Source: Dactylosporangium siamense
Lineage (GTDB): Bacteria; Actinomycetota; Actinomycetes; Mycobacteriales; Micromonosporaceae
DNA: 64,000 nucleotides
Direction of reading: 5' to 3'
Assembly (NCBI RefSeq): GCF_016862795.1
Contig: NZ_BONQ01000182.1
Coordinates: 21,222 to 85,221 of the forward strand
Shown: positions 38,089 to 47,446 of the stretch, piece after piece
Layout of the letters: every line of letters starts with the position of its first letter
Numbering within the stretch: the stretch's first letter is position 1
Notes under the pieces: generated by a model
What the model was told of the DNA's origin: nothing
Database searches by the model: none
What the model saw: only the letters and a program-made list of their open reading frames with translations
Program-made: the position numbers and the translations under genes

Positions 38089-40788
38089 ATGGAATGGTCG
38101 GAACCCCGCCCCGGCCATCGACGTTCACCCGGATCATTGACGAGCCGGCGCACGCTGCGCGTGGTCACCCTCGTGACCGCGTTGATGGCCTTGCTGGTGG
38201 CGTACATCGTCGTGGTCACGACCCGCGCCAACGCGGCTGAGACCCTGCTGTCGCAGGGCAAGCCGACGACCGCCTCGTCGACGGAGAACGCCGGTACCCC
38301 CGCCAGCAGCGCGACCGATGGCAACACCGGCACCCGCTGGTCGAGCGCCTTCAGCGTGCCGCAATGGATCCAGGTCGACCTCGGTTCCTCCCAGTCGATC
38401 ACCCGGGTCGCGTTGAACTGGGAGGGGGCCTACGCCACCGCCTTCCAGATCCAGACCTCCACCAACGGCACCACCTGGACGAACGTCTACTCCACCACGA
38501 CCGGCACCGGCGGCCAGCAGAGCATGCCGGTCACCGGCACCGGTCGCTACGTGCGCGTCAACGCGACCGCGAAGGCCACCCAGTGGGGTGTGTCGCTGTG
38601 GGAGTTCCAGGTCTTCGGTGGCACGCCCGACACGCCGGGTGGCTGTGGCACCACCAACGCGGCGCAGGGCAAGCCGGCGACCGCTTCGTCGATCGAAAAC
38701 GCCGGCACTCCGGCTTCAGCCGCATTTGACGGCAACACCGGCACCCGCTGGTCCAGCGCGGCCGCGGACCCGCAGTGGCTCCAGGTCGACCTGGGCGCGG
38801 CCGTGTCCGTCTGCGGCGTCTCGCTGAACTGGGAGGCCGCCTACGCGACCGCCTACCAGATCCAGGTGTCCACCAACGGCACGACCTGGACGAACATCTA
38901 CAGCACGACCGCCGGCACCGGTGGCGTGCAGACCCCGGCCGTCACCACGACGACCGGTCGCTACGTGCGCGTGAACGGCACCGCCCGGGCCACCCAGTGG
39001 GGCTACTCGCTCTGGGAGTTCCAGGTCTTCACCGGCTCCGGCCCGTCGGGCTCGACCTCGGTGTCGCCCAGCACGTCCCCCAGCACGCCGACGCTGCCGA
39101 CGTCAGACACCCCCGACTTCGGCACGAACGTGCGGATCTTCGATCAGTCCACGTCGGCGGCGACGATCCAGGCGGCGGTGGACCAGGCGTTCAACGCGCA
39201 GCTGCGCAGCCCGACCGCGCAGTTCGGCACCCAGCGCTCCGTGTTCCTCTTCAAGCCCGGCACGTACGGGCGGGTGTGGGCCAACGTCGGTTTCTACACC
39301 ACGGTCGCCGGTCTCGGCCTGAACCCCGACGACGTGACGATCAACGGCGCGGTCAACGTCGACTCCGGGTGGAACTTCGGCGACGAGCTCAACGCCACCC
39401 AGAACTTCTGGCGCAGCGTGGAGAACCTGTCGATCGTGCCCGAGGGCGGCACCAACCGGTGGGCCGTCTCCCAGGCCGCCCCGATGCGCCGGGTGCACAT
39501 CCGCGGCAACCTGACCCTGGCACCGTCGAACCAGGACAACGGTCAGGGCTACTCCAGCGGCGGCTACCTGGCCGACTCCGTGGTCGACGGCGTCGTGTCC
39601 TCCGGCTCCCAGCAGCAGTGGTACAGCCGCGACAGCCGGATCCAGCGCTGGGACGGCGGCGTCTGGAACATGGTCTACTCCGGCGTGCAGGGCGCCCCGC
39701 CCAACGCGTTCCCGAACCCGCCGCACACCACCCTGGCGACCACCCCCGTCACCCGCGAGAAGCCCTACCTGTACATCGACGGCGCCGGCCTGTACCGCGT
39801 CTTCGTGCCTGCGATTCGGCGCAACTCCGCGGGCGCCACCTGGCCCAACACGGCCGGCACCTCGATCCCGATGCGGGAGTTCTACGTCGCCAAGCCCGGT
39901 GACAGCGCCGCCCGGATCAACTCCGCCCTCGCCCAGGGCCTGAACCTGTTCTTCACGCCGGGCACCTACTCCCTCGACCAGACCCTCCGAGTCACCCGTC
40001 CCAACACCGTGGTGACCGGCATCGGCTTCCCGACCCTGATCCCGAGCAACGGGGTCGAGGCCCTGAACGTCGCCGACGTCGACGGCGTCAAGATCAGCGG
40101 CTTGACCTTCGACGCCGGGACGACGAACAGCCCGACGTTGATGAGCGTCGGGCAGGCCGGCGTCCACACCGACCACGCCGCGAACCCGATCAGCATCCAG
40201 GACGTCTTCTTCCGCATCGGCAGCAGCGTCCAGGGCAAGGCCACCACCACCCTCGCCGTGCACAGCGACGACACGATCATCGACCACATCTGGGCCTGGC
40301 GGGCCGACCACGGCGGCGCACCCACCGGCTGGACGGTGAACACCGGCGACACCGGCCTCATCGTCAACGGTGACGACGTCCTCGCCACCGGCCTGTTCGT
40401 CGAGCACTACCAGAAGTACGAGGTGATCTGGAACGGCAACCGCGGACGGACGATCTTCTTCCAGAACGAGAAGCCGTACGACGTGCCCAACCAGGCAGCC
40501 TGGATCGGCCCCCGGGGCAACGGCTACGCCGCCTACAAGGTCGCCGACACCGTCACCGACCACGAACTGTGGGGCGGCGGCTCGTACTGCTACTTCAGCG
40601 CCAACCCCGCCGTCAGAGTGGACCGGGGCTTCGAGGTGCCCAACCGGACCGGCGTCCGGCTCCACAGCGTCATCACCGTCTCCCTCGGCGACGTGGGCAC
40701 CATCGCCAACGTCGTCAACGACACCGGTGGCTCCGTCCCCAACCCCGCCGGCAACACCACGCCACGCCAGGTGGTGAACTACCCCTAA
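38089..40788 (+). CDS. Secreted beta-helix protein with two F5/8-type (CBM32) domains
   Basis: 899 residues. A signal/anchor segment (VVTLVTALMALLVAYIVVV) ends near RANAAE. Two discoidin/CBM32 domains, about 50-178 and 188-315, are nearly duplicate (AQGKPATASSIENAGTPASA, DGNTGTRWSS, YVRVNGTARATQWGYSLWEF). A Ser/Thr/Pro linker (STSVSPSTSPSTPTLP) leads to a 550-residue right-handed beta-helix with FLFKPGTYGRVWANVGFYTT, SQQQWYSRDSRIQRWDGGVW and HSDDTIIDHIWAWRADHGG. It resembles actinobacterial glucan-acting beta-helix enzymes (GH55/GH87-like in layout), but I cannot name the catalytic residues. The promoter has CebR-like operators, which favours beta-glucan or related saccharide use. Confidence 0.75.
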   Translation: MEWSEPRPGHRRSPGSLTSRRTLRVVTLVTALMALLVAYIVVVTTRANAAETLLSQGKPTTASSTENAGTPASSATDGNTGTRWSSAFSVPQWIQVDLGSSQSITRVALNWEGAYATAFQIQTSTNGTTWTNVYSTTTGTGGQQSMPVTGTGRYVRVNATAKATQWGVSLWEFQVFGGTPDTPGGCGTTNAAQGKPATASSIENAGTPASAAFDGNTGTRWSSAAADPQWLQVDLGAAVSVCGVSLNWEAAYATAYQIQVSTNGTTWTNIYSTTAGTGGVQTPAVTTTTGRYVRVNGTARATQWGYSLWEFQVFTGSGPSGSTSVSPSTSPSTPTLPTSDTPDFGTNVRIFDQSTSAATIQAAVDQAFNAQLRSPTAQFGTQRSVFLFKPGTYGRVWANVGFYTTVAGLGLNPDDVTINGAVNVDSGWNFGDELNATQNFWRSVENLSIVPEGGTNRWAVSQAAPMRRVHIRGNLTLAPSNQDNGQGYSSGGYLADSVVDGVVSSGSQQQWYSRDSRIQRWDGGVWNMVYSGVQGAPPNAFPNPPHTTLATTPVTREKPYLYIDGAGLYRVFVPAIRRNSAGATWPNTAGTSIPMREFYVAKPGDSAARINSALAQGLNLFFTPGTYSLDQTLRVTRPNTVVTGIGFPTLIPSNGVEALNVADVDGVKISGLTFDAGTTNSPTLMSVGQAGVHTDHAANPISIQDVFFRIGSSVQGKATTTLAVHSDDTIIDHIWAWRADHGGAPTGWTVNTGDTGLIVNGDDVLATGLFVEHYQKYEVIWNGNRGRTIFFQNEKPYDVPNQAAWIGPRGNGYAAYKVADTVTDHELWGGGSYCYFSANPAVRVDRGFEVPNRTGVRLHSVITVSLGDVGTIANVVNDTGGSVPNPAGNTTPRQVVNYP

Positions 40789-40827
40789 CCCTCACCCCGT
40801 CAGTCCCAGCGCAGTACCGACGTGAAC

Positions 40828-40866
40828 CCGGCGGCCACCGGTGCGATCCGCACCGGTGGCCGCCGG
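40828..40866. terminator. Long bidirectional terminator hairpin
   Basis: Perfect 18-bp stem CCGGCGGCCACCGGTGCG / CGCACCGGTGGCCGCCGG with loop ATC, exactly between the convergent stops at 40788 and 40875. Confidence 0.85.
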
Positions 40867-40874
40867 CGTACAGA

Positions 40875-41993
40875 TCAGGTGGTCAGCGTCCACGTGTTGA
40901 TGAACCCGGTGTCCGCCGACGCCGCGTCCTGGACCCGCAGCCGCCAGGTGCCGTTGCGGGCCTCGCTCGTCAGGTCCACGGTGTATGTCTGGTCGATGTT
41001 GTCCGCGCTCGCGCCCTGCCGGTTGCTGAGCACGTAGACGGAGCCGTCCGGAGCGACGAGGGACACGACCAGATCGCCGCGGTACGTGTGGACGATGTGC
41101 ACCTCGACCGTGCTGATGCCCGCCGCGTTGCCCGTGCAGCCGGCCAGGGTGACCGCGCTCTCCACGGTGGCCAGGTCGACGATGGTCACGTCGGTGGGGT
41201 TGGCGCCGGTGCAGGTGCTCGGCGGCGCGCCCAGGTTGAGTGTCCACGCGTTGATGAAGCCGGTGTCGGACTGGGCCGCGTCCTGGACCCGCAGGCGCCA
41301 GGTGCCGTTGCGGGCCTCGCTCGACAGGTTCACCGTGTACACCTGGTCGAGGTTCTGCGTCGCGCCGCCCTGGCGGTTGGCCAGCAGGTAGGAGCTGCCG
41401 TCGGGGGCGACGAGGGACACGACCAGGTCGCCGCGGAACGGGTGGACGATGTGCACCTCGACCGTGCTCGCCGCCGACGCGTTGCCCGGGCAGCCGGTGT
41501 AGGTGACGGTGCTCTCCGCGGTGGACAGGTCCGGCACCGGCACGTCCGTGGGGTTGGTCGCCACGGAGCAGGACGGCGAGTTGGTGACGGTCAGCGTGTG
41601 CACCGCGGTGTGGGTCGCCGAGGTCCCGGTGGCCGTGATGGTGATCGGGTACGTGCCGGTCGTCGCGCCCGGCACCGCGCCGAAGGTCACCGCCGTCTGG
41701 GTGCCCGAGGTGATCGTGGTGAAGGCGAAGTGCGCAATGACGTTGCCGGGCAGGCCGGACACGGTCAGGTTCAGCGGCTGCGCGGCGCCGCTGGTCGTTG
41801 TGGTGGAGATGAGGGCCATGACGGTGTTGCCGATCTGCACCTCGCTCGCCGGCGGGCTGAGCGCGATGCTGAAGTCGTTGGTGGCGGCCGTCGCGGCCGT
41901 CGGCGCCGTGAACAGCACACCGAAGATCGCCGCCAGCACGGCCAGCAGGCCGGCACCCAGCCGGCGCCGGGCGGTTGTGGACGCTGTACCCAT
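40875..41993 (-). CDS. Secreted stand-alone double P-domain (proprotein-convertase P/HomoB) protein
   Basis: 372 residues from ATG 41993 (AGGAGG site; 42014 is an upstream alternative). The signal peptide LLAVLAAIFGVLFTAPTAAT is followed by an Ig-like domain (about 45-140; SGLPGNVIAHFAFTTITSGT). Two P domains follow (about 150-260 and 270-372), each with VEVHIVH..RGDLVVSLVAPDG and NGTWRLRVQDAA..DTGFIN.WTL. P domains normally sit C-terminal to subtilisin- or metallo-proteases and stabilise them; no protease domain is present here or next door. The two copies are about 80 % identical, pointing to a recent duplication. Possible role: a secreted scaffold or protease partner. Confidence 0.78.
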   Translation of the reverse strand: MGTASTTARRRLGAGLLAVLAAIFGVLFTAPTAATAATNDFSIALSPPASEVQIGNTVMALISTTTTSGAAQPLNLTVSGLPGNVIAHFAFTTITSGTQTAVTFGAVPGATTGTYPITITATGTSATHTAVHTLTVTNSPSCSVATNPTDVPVPDLSTAESTVTYTGCPGNASAASTVEVHIVHPFRGDLVVSLVAPDGSSYLLANRQGGATQNLDQVYTVNLSSEARNGTWRLRVQDAAQSDTGFINAWTLNLGAPPSTCTGANPTDVTIVDLATVESAVTLAGCTGNAAGISTVEVHIVHTYRGDLVVSLVAPDGSVYVLSNRQGASADNIDQTYTVDLTSEARNGTWRLRVQDAASADTGFINTWTLTT

Positions 41994-42112
41994 CGTTCCT
42001 CCTGATTGCCGCATCGGGTTCGTGGAGGAGGACGGCGATCGGCGCGGATCCGGACGTCAGGAATCCGACATCCGGCCGGCGCCTCTGGGCGGCCTGGAAG
42101 TGGGACGCCGGG

Positions 42113-42958
42113 TCAGTAGTCCGGCGGGCGGATCAGCTGGGCGTTGACCACCACTGAGGGTTCGCCGCCGAGGTTGGCCTGGGGTTGGGTGTCCTCCTGG
42201 TGGCGGCGGGCCAGGATGGCGGCGCCTGGGCCGTCGCCCTGTTCGATGGCCTGGATCAGCTCGGCGTGGCTGTTGAGACTGCGGCGGGTGGCGTCGTCGC
42301 CGGGGATGCCGCCCTCGATCAGGGTGCGGGCGGCCCATTCCTCCTCGTGGGCATACCAGAGTCCTTCCAGCATGCCGGCCAGCAGCTCGAAGGTCTGGTT
42401 GCCGCAGTTGCGCACCAGGGCCTCGTGGAACTCCTTCATGCAGGCCACGAACTTCGCGAAGTCGCCGATGCTCTCCTCGGTGCGGTGCTGGATCTCGCGC
42501 AGGGCGGGCACGACCGTCTCCATGCGGTCCGGTCTGGTCGCGCACATCTCGGCGCAGACCGGGTCGAGGCGGCGCACGGCCAGGCCGAGGTCCTGCACGC
42601 TGACGTCGCGGGACTGCAGGACCAGGCCGAAGATGTAGCCGGCGCGTTCGAGCTGGGGCGGGTGCACCTCGGCGCCGCCGCGGTTGCCGCGGCGGATGGT
42701 GATGAGGCCCTCGGTCTCCAGGGTGCGCATGGCCTCACGGACCGACGGCATGCTGACGCGGAACTCCTCGAACAGCTCGTCCTGCTTCAGCAGCCCGTTG
42801 TCCGTGGTGAGATCGCCGCGCAGGATCCGGTCGCGCAGCTCGTCGGCGAGGCGCTCACCGACCCGGCGCCGCGCGAGCAGCGGGCCTTTCGTGCCGCCTT
42901 CGCGCTGCGGAACGGCCCGGCCTGGGGCGGGGTCCGACATGATCTTCGCCTCTTTCAT
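42113..42958 (-). CDS. FadR/GntR-family transcriptional regulator (FCD domain)
   Basis: 281 residues. GntR winged helix about 33-100 (LADELRDRILRGDLTTDNGL, FRVSMPSVREAMRTLETEGL, RRGNRGGAEVH) and an FCD effector domain about 115-245 with LAVRRLDPVCAEMCA, FHEALVRNCGNQTFELLAGM and AIEQGDGPGAAILARRH supplying metal-binding His/Asp/Glu. FCD regulators of this type respond to organic acids or acyl-CoA-like ligands. It is the third gene of the minus-strand unit behind the oxidoreductase (ATGA overlap at 42955-42958), so it probably regulates this unit and the divergent CoA-pathway operon through the palindrome at 47416-47437. Confidence 0.9.
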   Translation of the reverse strand: MKEAKIMSDPAPGRAVPQREGGTKGPLLARRRVGERLADELRDRILRGDLTTDNGLLKQDELFEEFRVSMPSVREAMRTLETEGLITIRRGNRGGAEVHPPQLERAGYIFGLVLQSRDVSVQDLGLAVRRLDPVCAEMCATRPDRMETVVPALREIQHRTEESIGDFAKFVACMKEFHEALVRNCGNQTFELLAGMLEGLWYAHEEEWAARTLIEGGIPGDDATRRSLNSHAELIQAIEQGDGPGAAILARRHQEDTQPQANLGGEPSVVVNAQLIRPPDY

Positions 42959-45900
42959 CCGTCCACCTGGGAGGGTCGCGCCAGGACCGCCCGGAACCGG
43001 GTCACATTGGCCAGCTTGATGGTCTCATATCCGCGTACCAGATCCGGTGCCCGCGCCACCGCCAGGCAGCGGTCGAGGTCGGCGGTGTCAAGCGCGGCGA
43101 GCACCGCCGTGGTGTACTCCTGTGGCAGGGCCCGTTCCACCCGGCGCACCTCGGCCAGGCCGAACGGGTCGAACGCGGTGCCGCGTACCGACCGCATCGC
43201 CCTCAGCATCGCGAACACAGGTCGGATCCAGGCGCCCAGCGCGAGCTTGTGCCGCAGTCCGAGTGCCCGCAGAAACGGCGGGTGGATGTGGTAGCGCACC
43301 TGTGCCCGGGTGCCGCCGGGCGCGGCCTGCGCGCCGATGTCGACCTTCAGGTGCAGCCGGGCGACCTCGTACTCGTCCTTGTACGCAAGCAGCTTGTACA
43401 GGTACCGGGCGAACTCCACGGACACCGTGTCCGTGCCGTACCGGCCGGCCTCGGCGGCCACGACGTGCCGGACCGCGTCGACGTAACGGCCGGCCAGCGC
43501 GGCGTTCTGGTAGTCGACCAGTTCGGCGGCGCGTGGTTCGGCGACCTCGCGGACCGCGGCCGGGAGTGCGGCCGGGTCGAGCAGCCGCCGGGCGGCCGAC
43601 AGCGCGCCGGGGGTCGGGTCGAGGCCGGCGGCGCCGAGCCGGGCGGCCGCGGCGGGTTCGTCGAGCGTGACCGGGGCGAGCACGTGCCGGCGGCCGGCCC
43701 GGAACGCCTCGATGTTCTGCTCGACGGCGACGCCGTTGAGCCGGATCGCCTCCTCGATCGACGCGGCGGCGAGGGGCACCGCGCCGGTCTGGTACGCCAC
43801 GCCGAGCAGCAGGATGTTGGCGGTGGTCTCGTCACCGAACAGGCTGCGGCTGAGCTGGGCCGCGTCGACGGCGGTGGTGCGGCCGGCCGCGTCCCGGATG
43901 CGGTCGAGCAGCTCGCCGGCCGGCGGCAGGGTGGTCGCGATGTTGGTGACGACGGCCGCGGTCGGGGTGACCGAGGACGCGACGACCGACACCGTGCGCT
44001 GTGGGTCGGTGCGCGCCAGGTGCTGCGGCGCCGCCCCGCTGAGCAGGTCGAACACCAGGTAGAGGTCGGCCTGGCCGGCGCTCACCGCGGCGGTGCGGTC
44101 GTCCACCGGGGTGGCGCTGATCTGCAGGTGGGAGACCACCGCTCCGGCCTTCTGGCTCATGCCGGTCTGGTCGAGGCCGGCGGTGTACCGTCCGTCGAGC
44201 AGCGCCGCGGTGGCCAGGACCTGGTTCACCGTGACCACGCCGGTGCCGCCGATGCCGACCAGGTAGACGCCGTAGGCGCGGTCACCGAGCGCCGCTTTCG
44301 CCGCCGGTTCGGCCGGTGCCTCTCCCTCAATGCGGCGACGCGGCCGAGGGCGGGCGGCCGGGACGGTGCGGACCGTGACGAACGACGGGCAGTCGCCGTC
44401 CAGGCAGCTGAAGTCGGAGTTGCAGGAGGTCTGGTGGATCTGTGTCTTACGGCCGAGCTCGGTGTCGACCGGCTGGACCGACAGGCAGTTGCTCTTCACC
44501 CCGCAGTCGCCGCAGCCTTCGCAGACCAGCTCGTTGATGACCACCCGGCGGTCGGGGGTGGGCAGCTTCCCGGAGCGGCGCAGCCGCCGGGCCTCGGCCG
44601 CACAGACCTGGTCGTAGATGAGCACGGTGACGCCCTCGACCGTGCTGAGGCGTTCCTGCGCGGCGAGGATCTCCTCGCGCGGCAGCACGGTGACGCCGTC
44701 GGCGAGGTCGCGCACGCCGCGGTACCGGCCGGTGTCCTCGGCGCACACGATGATCCGGCTGACCCCTTCGGCGGCGAGTTCCCGGGTCAGCGCCGGCACC
44801 GACATGCCGCCGGCGATCTGCTGGCCGCCGGTCATCGCGACGTAGCCGTTGAACAGGATCTTGAAGGTGATGTTCACGCCGGCGGCGACGCAGGCGCGGA
44901 CCGCGAGCAGGCCGGAGTGCGAGTAGGTGCCGTCGCCGAGGTTCTGGAAGATGTGCCCGGTCTGCGAGAACGGGGCCATGCCGATCCACGGCACCCCTTC
45001 TGAGCCCATCGGGACCACCGGCAGCTTCTCGTTGCCGGCGATGCGCGGGTCGAAGTAGGACATGCCGTGGCAGCCGACGCCGCCGCCGACGACCGCGCCG
45101 TCGGGCAGGACGGTGGACCGGTTGTGCGGGCAGCCGCTGCAGTAGGCCGGCGCGCGGCCCAGCAGCGGCAGCAGGACCGGGCCTTTCACCGCAACCGCCG
45201 GCGCGGGCGAAGGCAGGCCGAGCTCGCGCCGCAGGATCGGCTTGAGCAGATCAGGGCCGAGCTCGCCGTGGGCCGGCACGAGCAGCCGGCCGGCGCGGTC
45301 GCGTTTGCCGACCACGGTCGGCCGGTGCGGGGTGGGGTACAGCGCGTTACGTACGGCGGACTCGATGAAGTCGCGCTTCTCCTCCACCACCACGATGTGC
45401 TGCAGGCCGTCGGCGAACCGCTCCACCACGGCACGGTCCAGCGGGTAGATCATGCCGAGCTTCAGCAGCCGTACCCCCCGCTCGCGCAGGCCGTCGTCGT
45501 CCAGGCCGAGGTCGGTGAGGGCCTGCCGGACGTCGTAGTAGGTCTTGCCGGCCGCGACGATGCCGACCCGGGCGCCGTCCTGCGCGCCGTCGATGACGTT
45601 GAGGCCGTTGGCGGCGGCGAACGCGACGGCCGCGACGTGCCGGCGTTCGAGCAGGTCCCGCTCCCGGTCGACGAGGATGGTGGGGACCAGCTGGATCCGC
45701 TGCCGGTGCTGCCAGGGCTCGCCGTCGATCTCCAGCGCCGGGTGCCGCAGCGACAGCCGGCCCGGGTCCAGGCGCACCGAGCCGACCGAGTCGGCGACAC
45801 TGGTGACCACCTTCAGCCCGACCCAGCAGCCGCAGTACCGCGACAGCTCCAGGCCGGTCACGCCGAAGTCCAGCAGCTCCTGGACGGAGCCGGGCACCAG

Positions 45901-46431
45901 CACCGGCATCAGGGCGTCGTAGAAGGCGGTCTCGCTCTGGTTCGGCAGCGACGACGACTTCGCCGCCGGGTCGTCGCCGGCGACCGCGAGGACCCCGCCG
46001 AGGGGGCTCACGCCGAACTGGTTGGCGTGCTTGAACGCGTCGCCGCACCGGTCCACGCCCGGGGCCTTGCCGTACCAGAGGCCGAACACGCCCTGCAGTC
46101 CGTCGCGGAACCCCCCGGGGGACGGTTGCTGGGTGCCGAACACGACGGCGGCGGCGAGCTCCTCGTTGACGCCGGGCACGTGCCGGACGTCCTCGGCGGC
46201 CAGGGTCGCGGCGGCCCGGTGCAGGGTGAGGTCCAGTCCGCCGAGGGGCGATCCGGGGTACCCGGACGCGAGGCCCCCGGTGCGCAGCCCGGCGGCCCGG
46301 TCGAGCCGGTGCCGGTCCAGCAGGATCCGGGTGATCGCCTGGGTGCCGGTGAGCACGACGGTGCCGTCGTCGGCGTCGTAGCGGTCCGTCAGCTGGTACC
46401 CGGTCGGCGCCGATGTCACCACGTCGGTCAT
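42955..46431 (-). CDS. Fused indolepyruvate ferredoxin oxidoreductase-type 2-oxoacid oxidoreductase
   Basis: 1158 residues, the alpha-gamma fused form. Order: pyrimidine-binding domain (about 20-240; GGLASGYPGSPLGGLDL), a middle domain, the TPP-binding domain with YCSGCPHNRSTVLP and GGVGCHGMSYFDP, a single cysteine cluster VCEGCGDCGVKSNCLS with CNSDFSCLDGDCP, the gamma domain GIGGTGVVTVNQVLATAALL (about 770-950) and a C-terminal DUF6537-like region. Such enzymes convert arylpyruvates or other 2-oxoacids plus CoA to acyl-CoA and CO2, reducing ferredoxin. In this CoA-pathway locus it could supply the CoA ester, since no acyl-CoA ligase is present. Start ATG 46431 overlaps the upstream stop (ATGA). 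Confidence 0.9.
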   Translation of the reverse strand: MTDVVTSAPTGYQLTDRYDADDGTVVLTGTQAITRILLDRHRLDRAAGLRTGGLASGYPGSPLGGLDLTLHRAAATLAAEDVRHVPGVNEELAAAVVFGTQQPSPGGFRDGLQGVFGLWYGKAPGVDRCGDAFKHANQFGVSPLGGVLAVAGDDPAAKSSSLPNQSETAFYDALMPVLVPGSVQELLDFGVTGLELSRYCGCWVGLKVVTSVADSVGSVRLDPGRLSLRHPALEIDGEPWQHRQRIQLVPTILVDRERDLLERRHVAAVAFAAANGLNVIDGAQDGARVGIVAAGKTYYDVRQALTDLGLDDDGLRERGVRLLKLGMIYPLDRAVVERFADGLQHIVVVEEKRDFIESAVRNALYPTPHRPTVVGKRDRAGRLLVPAHGELGPDLLKPILRRELGLPSPAPAVAVKGPVLLPLLGRAPAYCSGCPHNRSTVLPDGAVVGGGVGCHGMSYFDPRIAGNEKLPVVPMGSEGVPWIGMAPFSQTGHIFQNLGDGTYSHSGLLAVRACVAAGVNITFKILFNGYVAMTGGQQIAGGMSVPALTRELAAEGVSRIIVCAEDTGRYRGVRDLADGVTVLPREEILAAQERLSTVEGVTVLIYDQVCAAEARRLRRSGKLPTPDRRVVINELVCEGCGDCGVKSNCLSVQPVDTELGRKTQIHQTSCNSDFSCLDGDCPSFVTVRTVPAARPRPRRRIEGEAPAEPAAKAALGDRAYGVYLVGIGGTGVVTVNQVLATAALLDGRYTAGLDQTGMSQKAGAVVSHLQISATPVDDRTAAVSAGQADLYLVFDLLSGAAPQHLARTDPQRTVSVVASSVTPTAAVVTNIATTLPPAGELLDRIRDAAGRTTAVDAAQLSRSLFGDETTANILLLGVAYQTGAVPLAAASIEEAIRLNGVAVEQNIEAFRAGRRHVLAPVTLDEPAAAARLGAAGLDPTPGALSAARRLLDPAALPAAVREVAEPRAAELVDYQNAALAGRYVDAVRHVVAAEAGRYGTDTVSVEFARYLYKLLAYKDEYEVARLHLKVDIGAQAAPGGTRAQVRYHIHPPFLRALGLRHKLALGAWIRPVFAMLRAMRSVRGTAFDPFGLAEVRRVERALPQEYTTAVLAALDTADLDRCLAVARAPDLVRGYETIKLANVTRFRAVLARPSQVDG

Positions 46432-47387
46432 GGGGTTGAGCCCTTCGTTGCGGGGATGGCGGACGCGTCGGCGGCCGTGGGCAGCCGGGTCACGGCGGAC
46501 GGGTCGCGCGGATCCTTGTAGAGCAGGATCGTGCAGGTGCCGGGGTCGAGCCCGGCCGGGCAGAGGTTCACCGGCCACGGCGCGCCGAGGCGCTCGCGGG
46601 CCATCTCGACGTGCCAGATCGGCACGTGGGTGCGGTAGACGGTGGTCGGCCGGCCGCCCCAGGTGACCGGGTGCGGGTCGGTGACGACGGCGAGGCCGAG
46701 CCCGGCGGTGAACCGGCCGTCGGCGACCTGGCGGGCGCAGGTGCCGCAGGGGTCCTGCACGATCGTGAACTTCTCGTCGTCCTCGCTGACCGCAAGGTCC
46801 GTGAAGTGTCCCTGCAGCAGGTGCACGAGGTTGACCAGGCGCTCGGCCGCGGGCCGGTCGATGTCACGCATCAGGCCGCGCAGGGCGTCCTCGCCGCGTC
46901 GGCGGTGGAACACCTCCAGCTCGTCCGGGCCGTAGGCGGCGTGCACCTGCGACAGCAGCGCGGACAGCCAGTCGCGCAGCACGTCGATGACCGAGCGCCA
47001 GGCGGCCTCCCGGTCGTCGAAGAGCGCGAGTGCGCCGCCGGTGTCACCGCGGGCGACGGCCGCGGCGACCTCGTCGGCCATCGGCGCCGGCACCTCGTCG
47101 CGGACCGGGTCGACGCCCGGGTAGGCGGCGAAGAAGGCGAGGGTACGGCCGGTCAGCAGGCGCAGGCCGTCCCGCCCGTGCCGCTCGGCGGCGGTGCCGA
47201 GGATGGTGGCGACCCAGTCGAGGTAGCGCTCGCGCTGCCCCCGGTGCTCCCGTTCGAGGATCGCGAGGTGCTCACGGAGAGCGTCCACAGTGGACTCCGA
47301 GGCGGCGAGCACGCGGTCCCGGGGTGACGTGGACAGCTCCCGGAGTTCCTCGTCGGTGCACACCCGTCTCTGCCGACCTGCGGTCAC
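46428..47387 (-). CDS. Hypothetical protein with Cys/His-rich C-terminus, coupled to the oxidoreductase
   Basis: 319 residues, family not recognised. The N-terminal 200 residues are mainly helical and charged (ALREHLAILEREHRGQRERY, LRDWLSALLSQVHAAYGPDE). The C-terminal third has an ordered set of likely metal or cofactor ligands: QDPCGTCARQ, HPVTWGGRP, RTHVPIWHVEMARERLGAPW and NLCPAGLDPGTCTI. That pattern suggests a metal-binding domain. GTG 47387 is chosen for its strong GGGAGGG site; longer starts would overlap the divergent promoter. Its stop overlaps the oxidoreductase start (ATGA), so the two proteins are made together and may form a complex. Confidence 0.6.
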   Translation of the reverse strand: MTAGRQRRVCTDEELRELSTSPRDRVLAASESTVDALREHLAILEREHRGQRERYLDWVATILGTAAERHGRDGLRLLTGRTLAFFAAYPGVDPVRDEVPAPMADEVAAAVARGDTGGALALFDDREAAWRSVIDVLRDWLSALLSQVHAAYGPDELEVFHRRRGEDALRGLMRDIDRPAAERLVNLVHLLQGHFTDLAVSEDDEKFTIVQDPCGTCARQVADGRFTAGLGLAVVTDPHPVTWGGRPTTVYRTHVPIWHVEMARERLGAPWPVNLCPAGLDPGTCTILLYKDPRDPSAVTRLPTAADASAIPATKGSTP

Positions 47388-47407
47388 GTCGCCCTCCCCG
47401 GCCACCC

Positions 47408-47437
47408 TTGACGCTAAGGATATAACCTTATAACCTT
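47408..47437. promoter_or_regulatory. Divergent promoter with operator palindrome
   Basis: Plus strand: TTGACG (47408-47413), 17-bp spacer, TAACCT (47431-47436), predicting transcription from about 47444, i.e. at the first codon. Overlapping it is the inverted repeat AAGGATATAA-CC-TTATAACCTT (47416-47437), 9 of 10 positions symmetrical and strikingly AT-rich for this genome. It is a good candidate binding site for the FadR-type regulator of the locus. Confidence 0.6.
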
Positions 47438-47446
47438 CGGGCTGTG

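Noticed and set aside
43249..45003. Large plus-strand open frame inside the ferredoxin oxidoreductase gene
   Set aside because: Composition is Asp/Gly/Arg-rich without structure; the minus strand has TPP and cysteine motifs.
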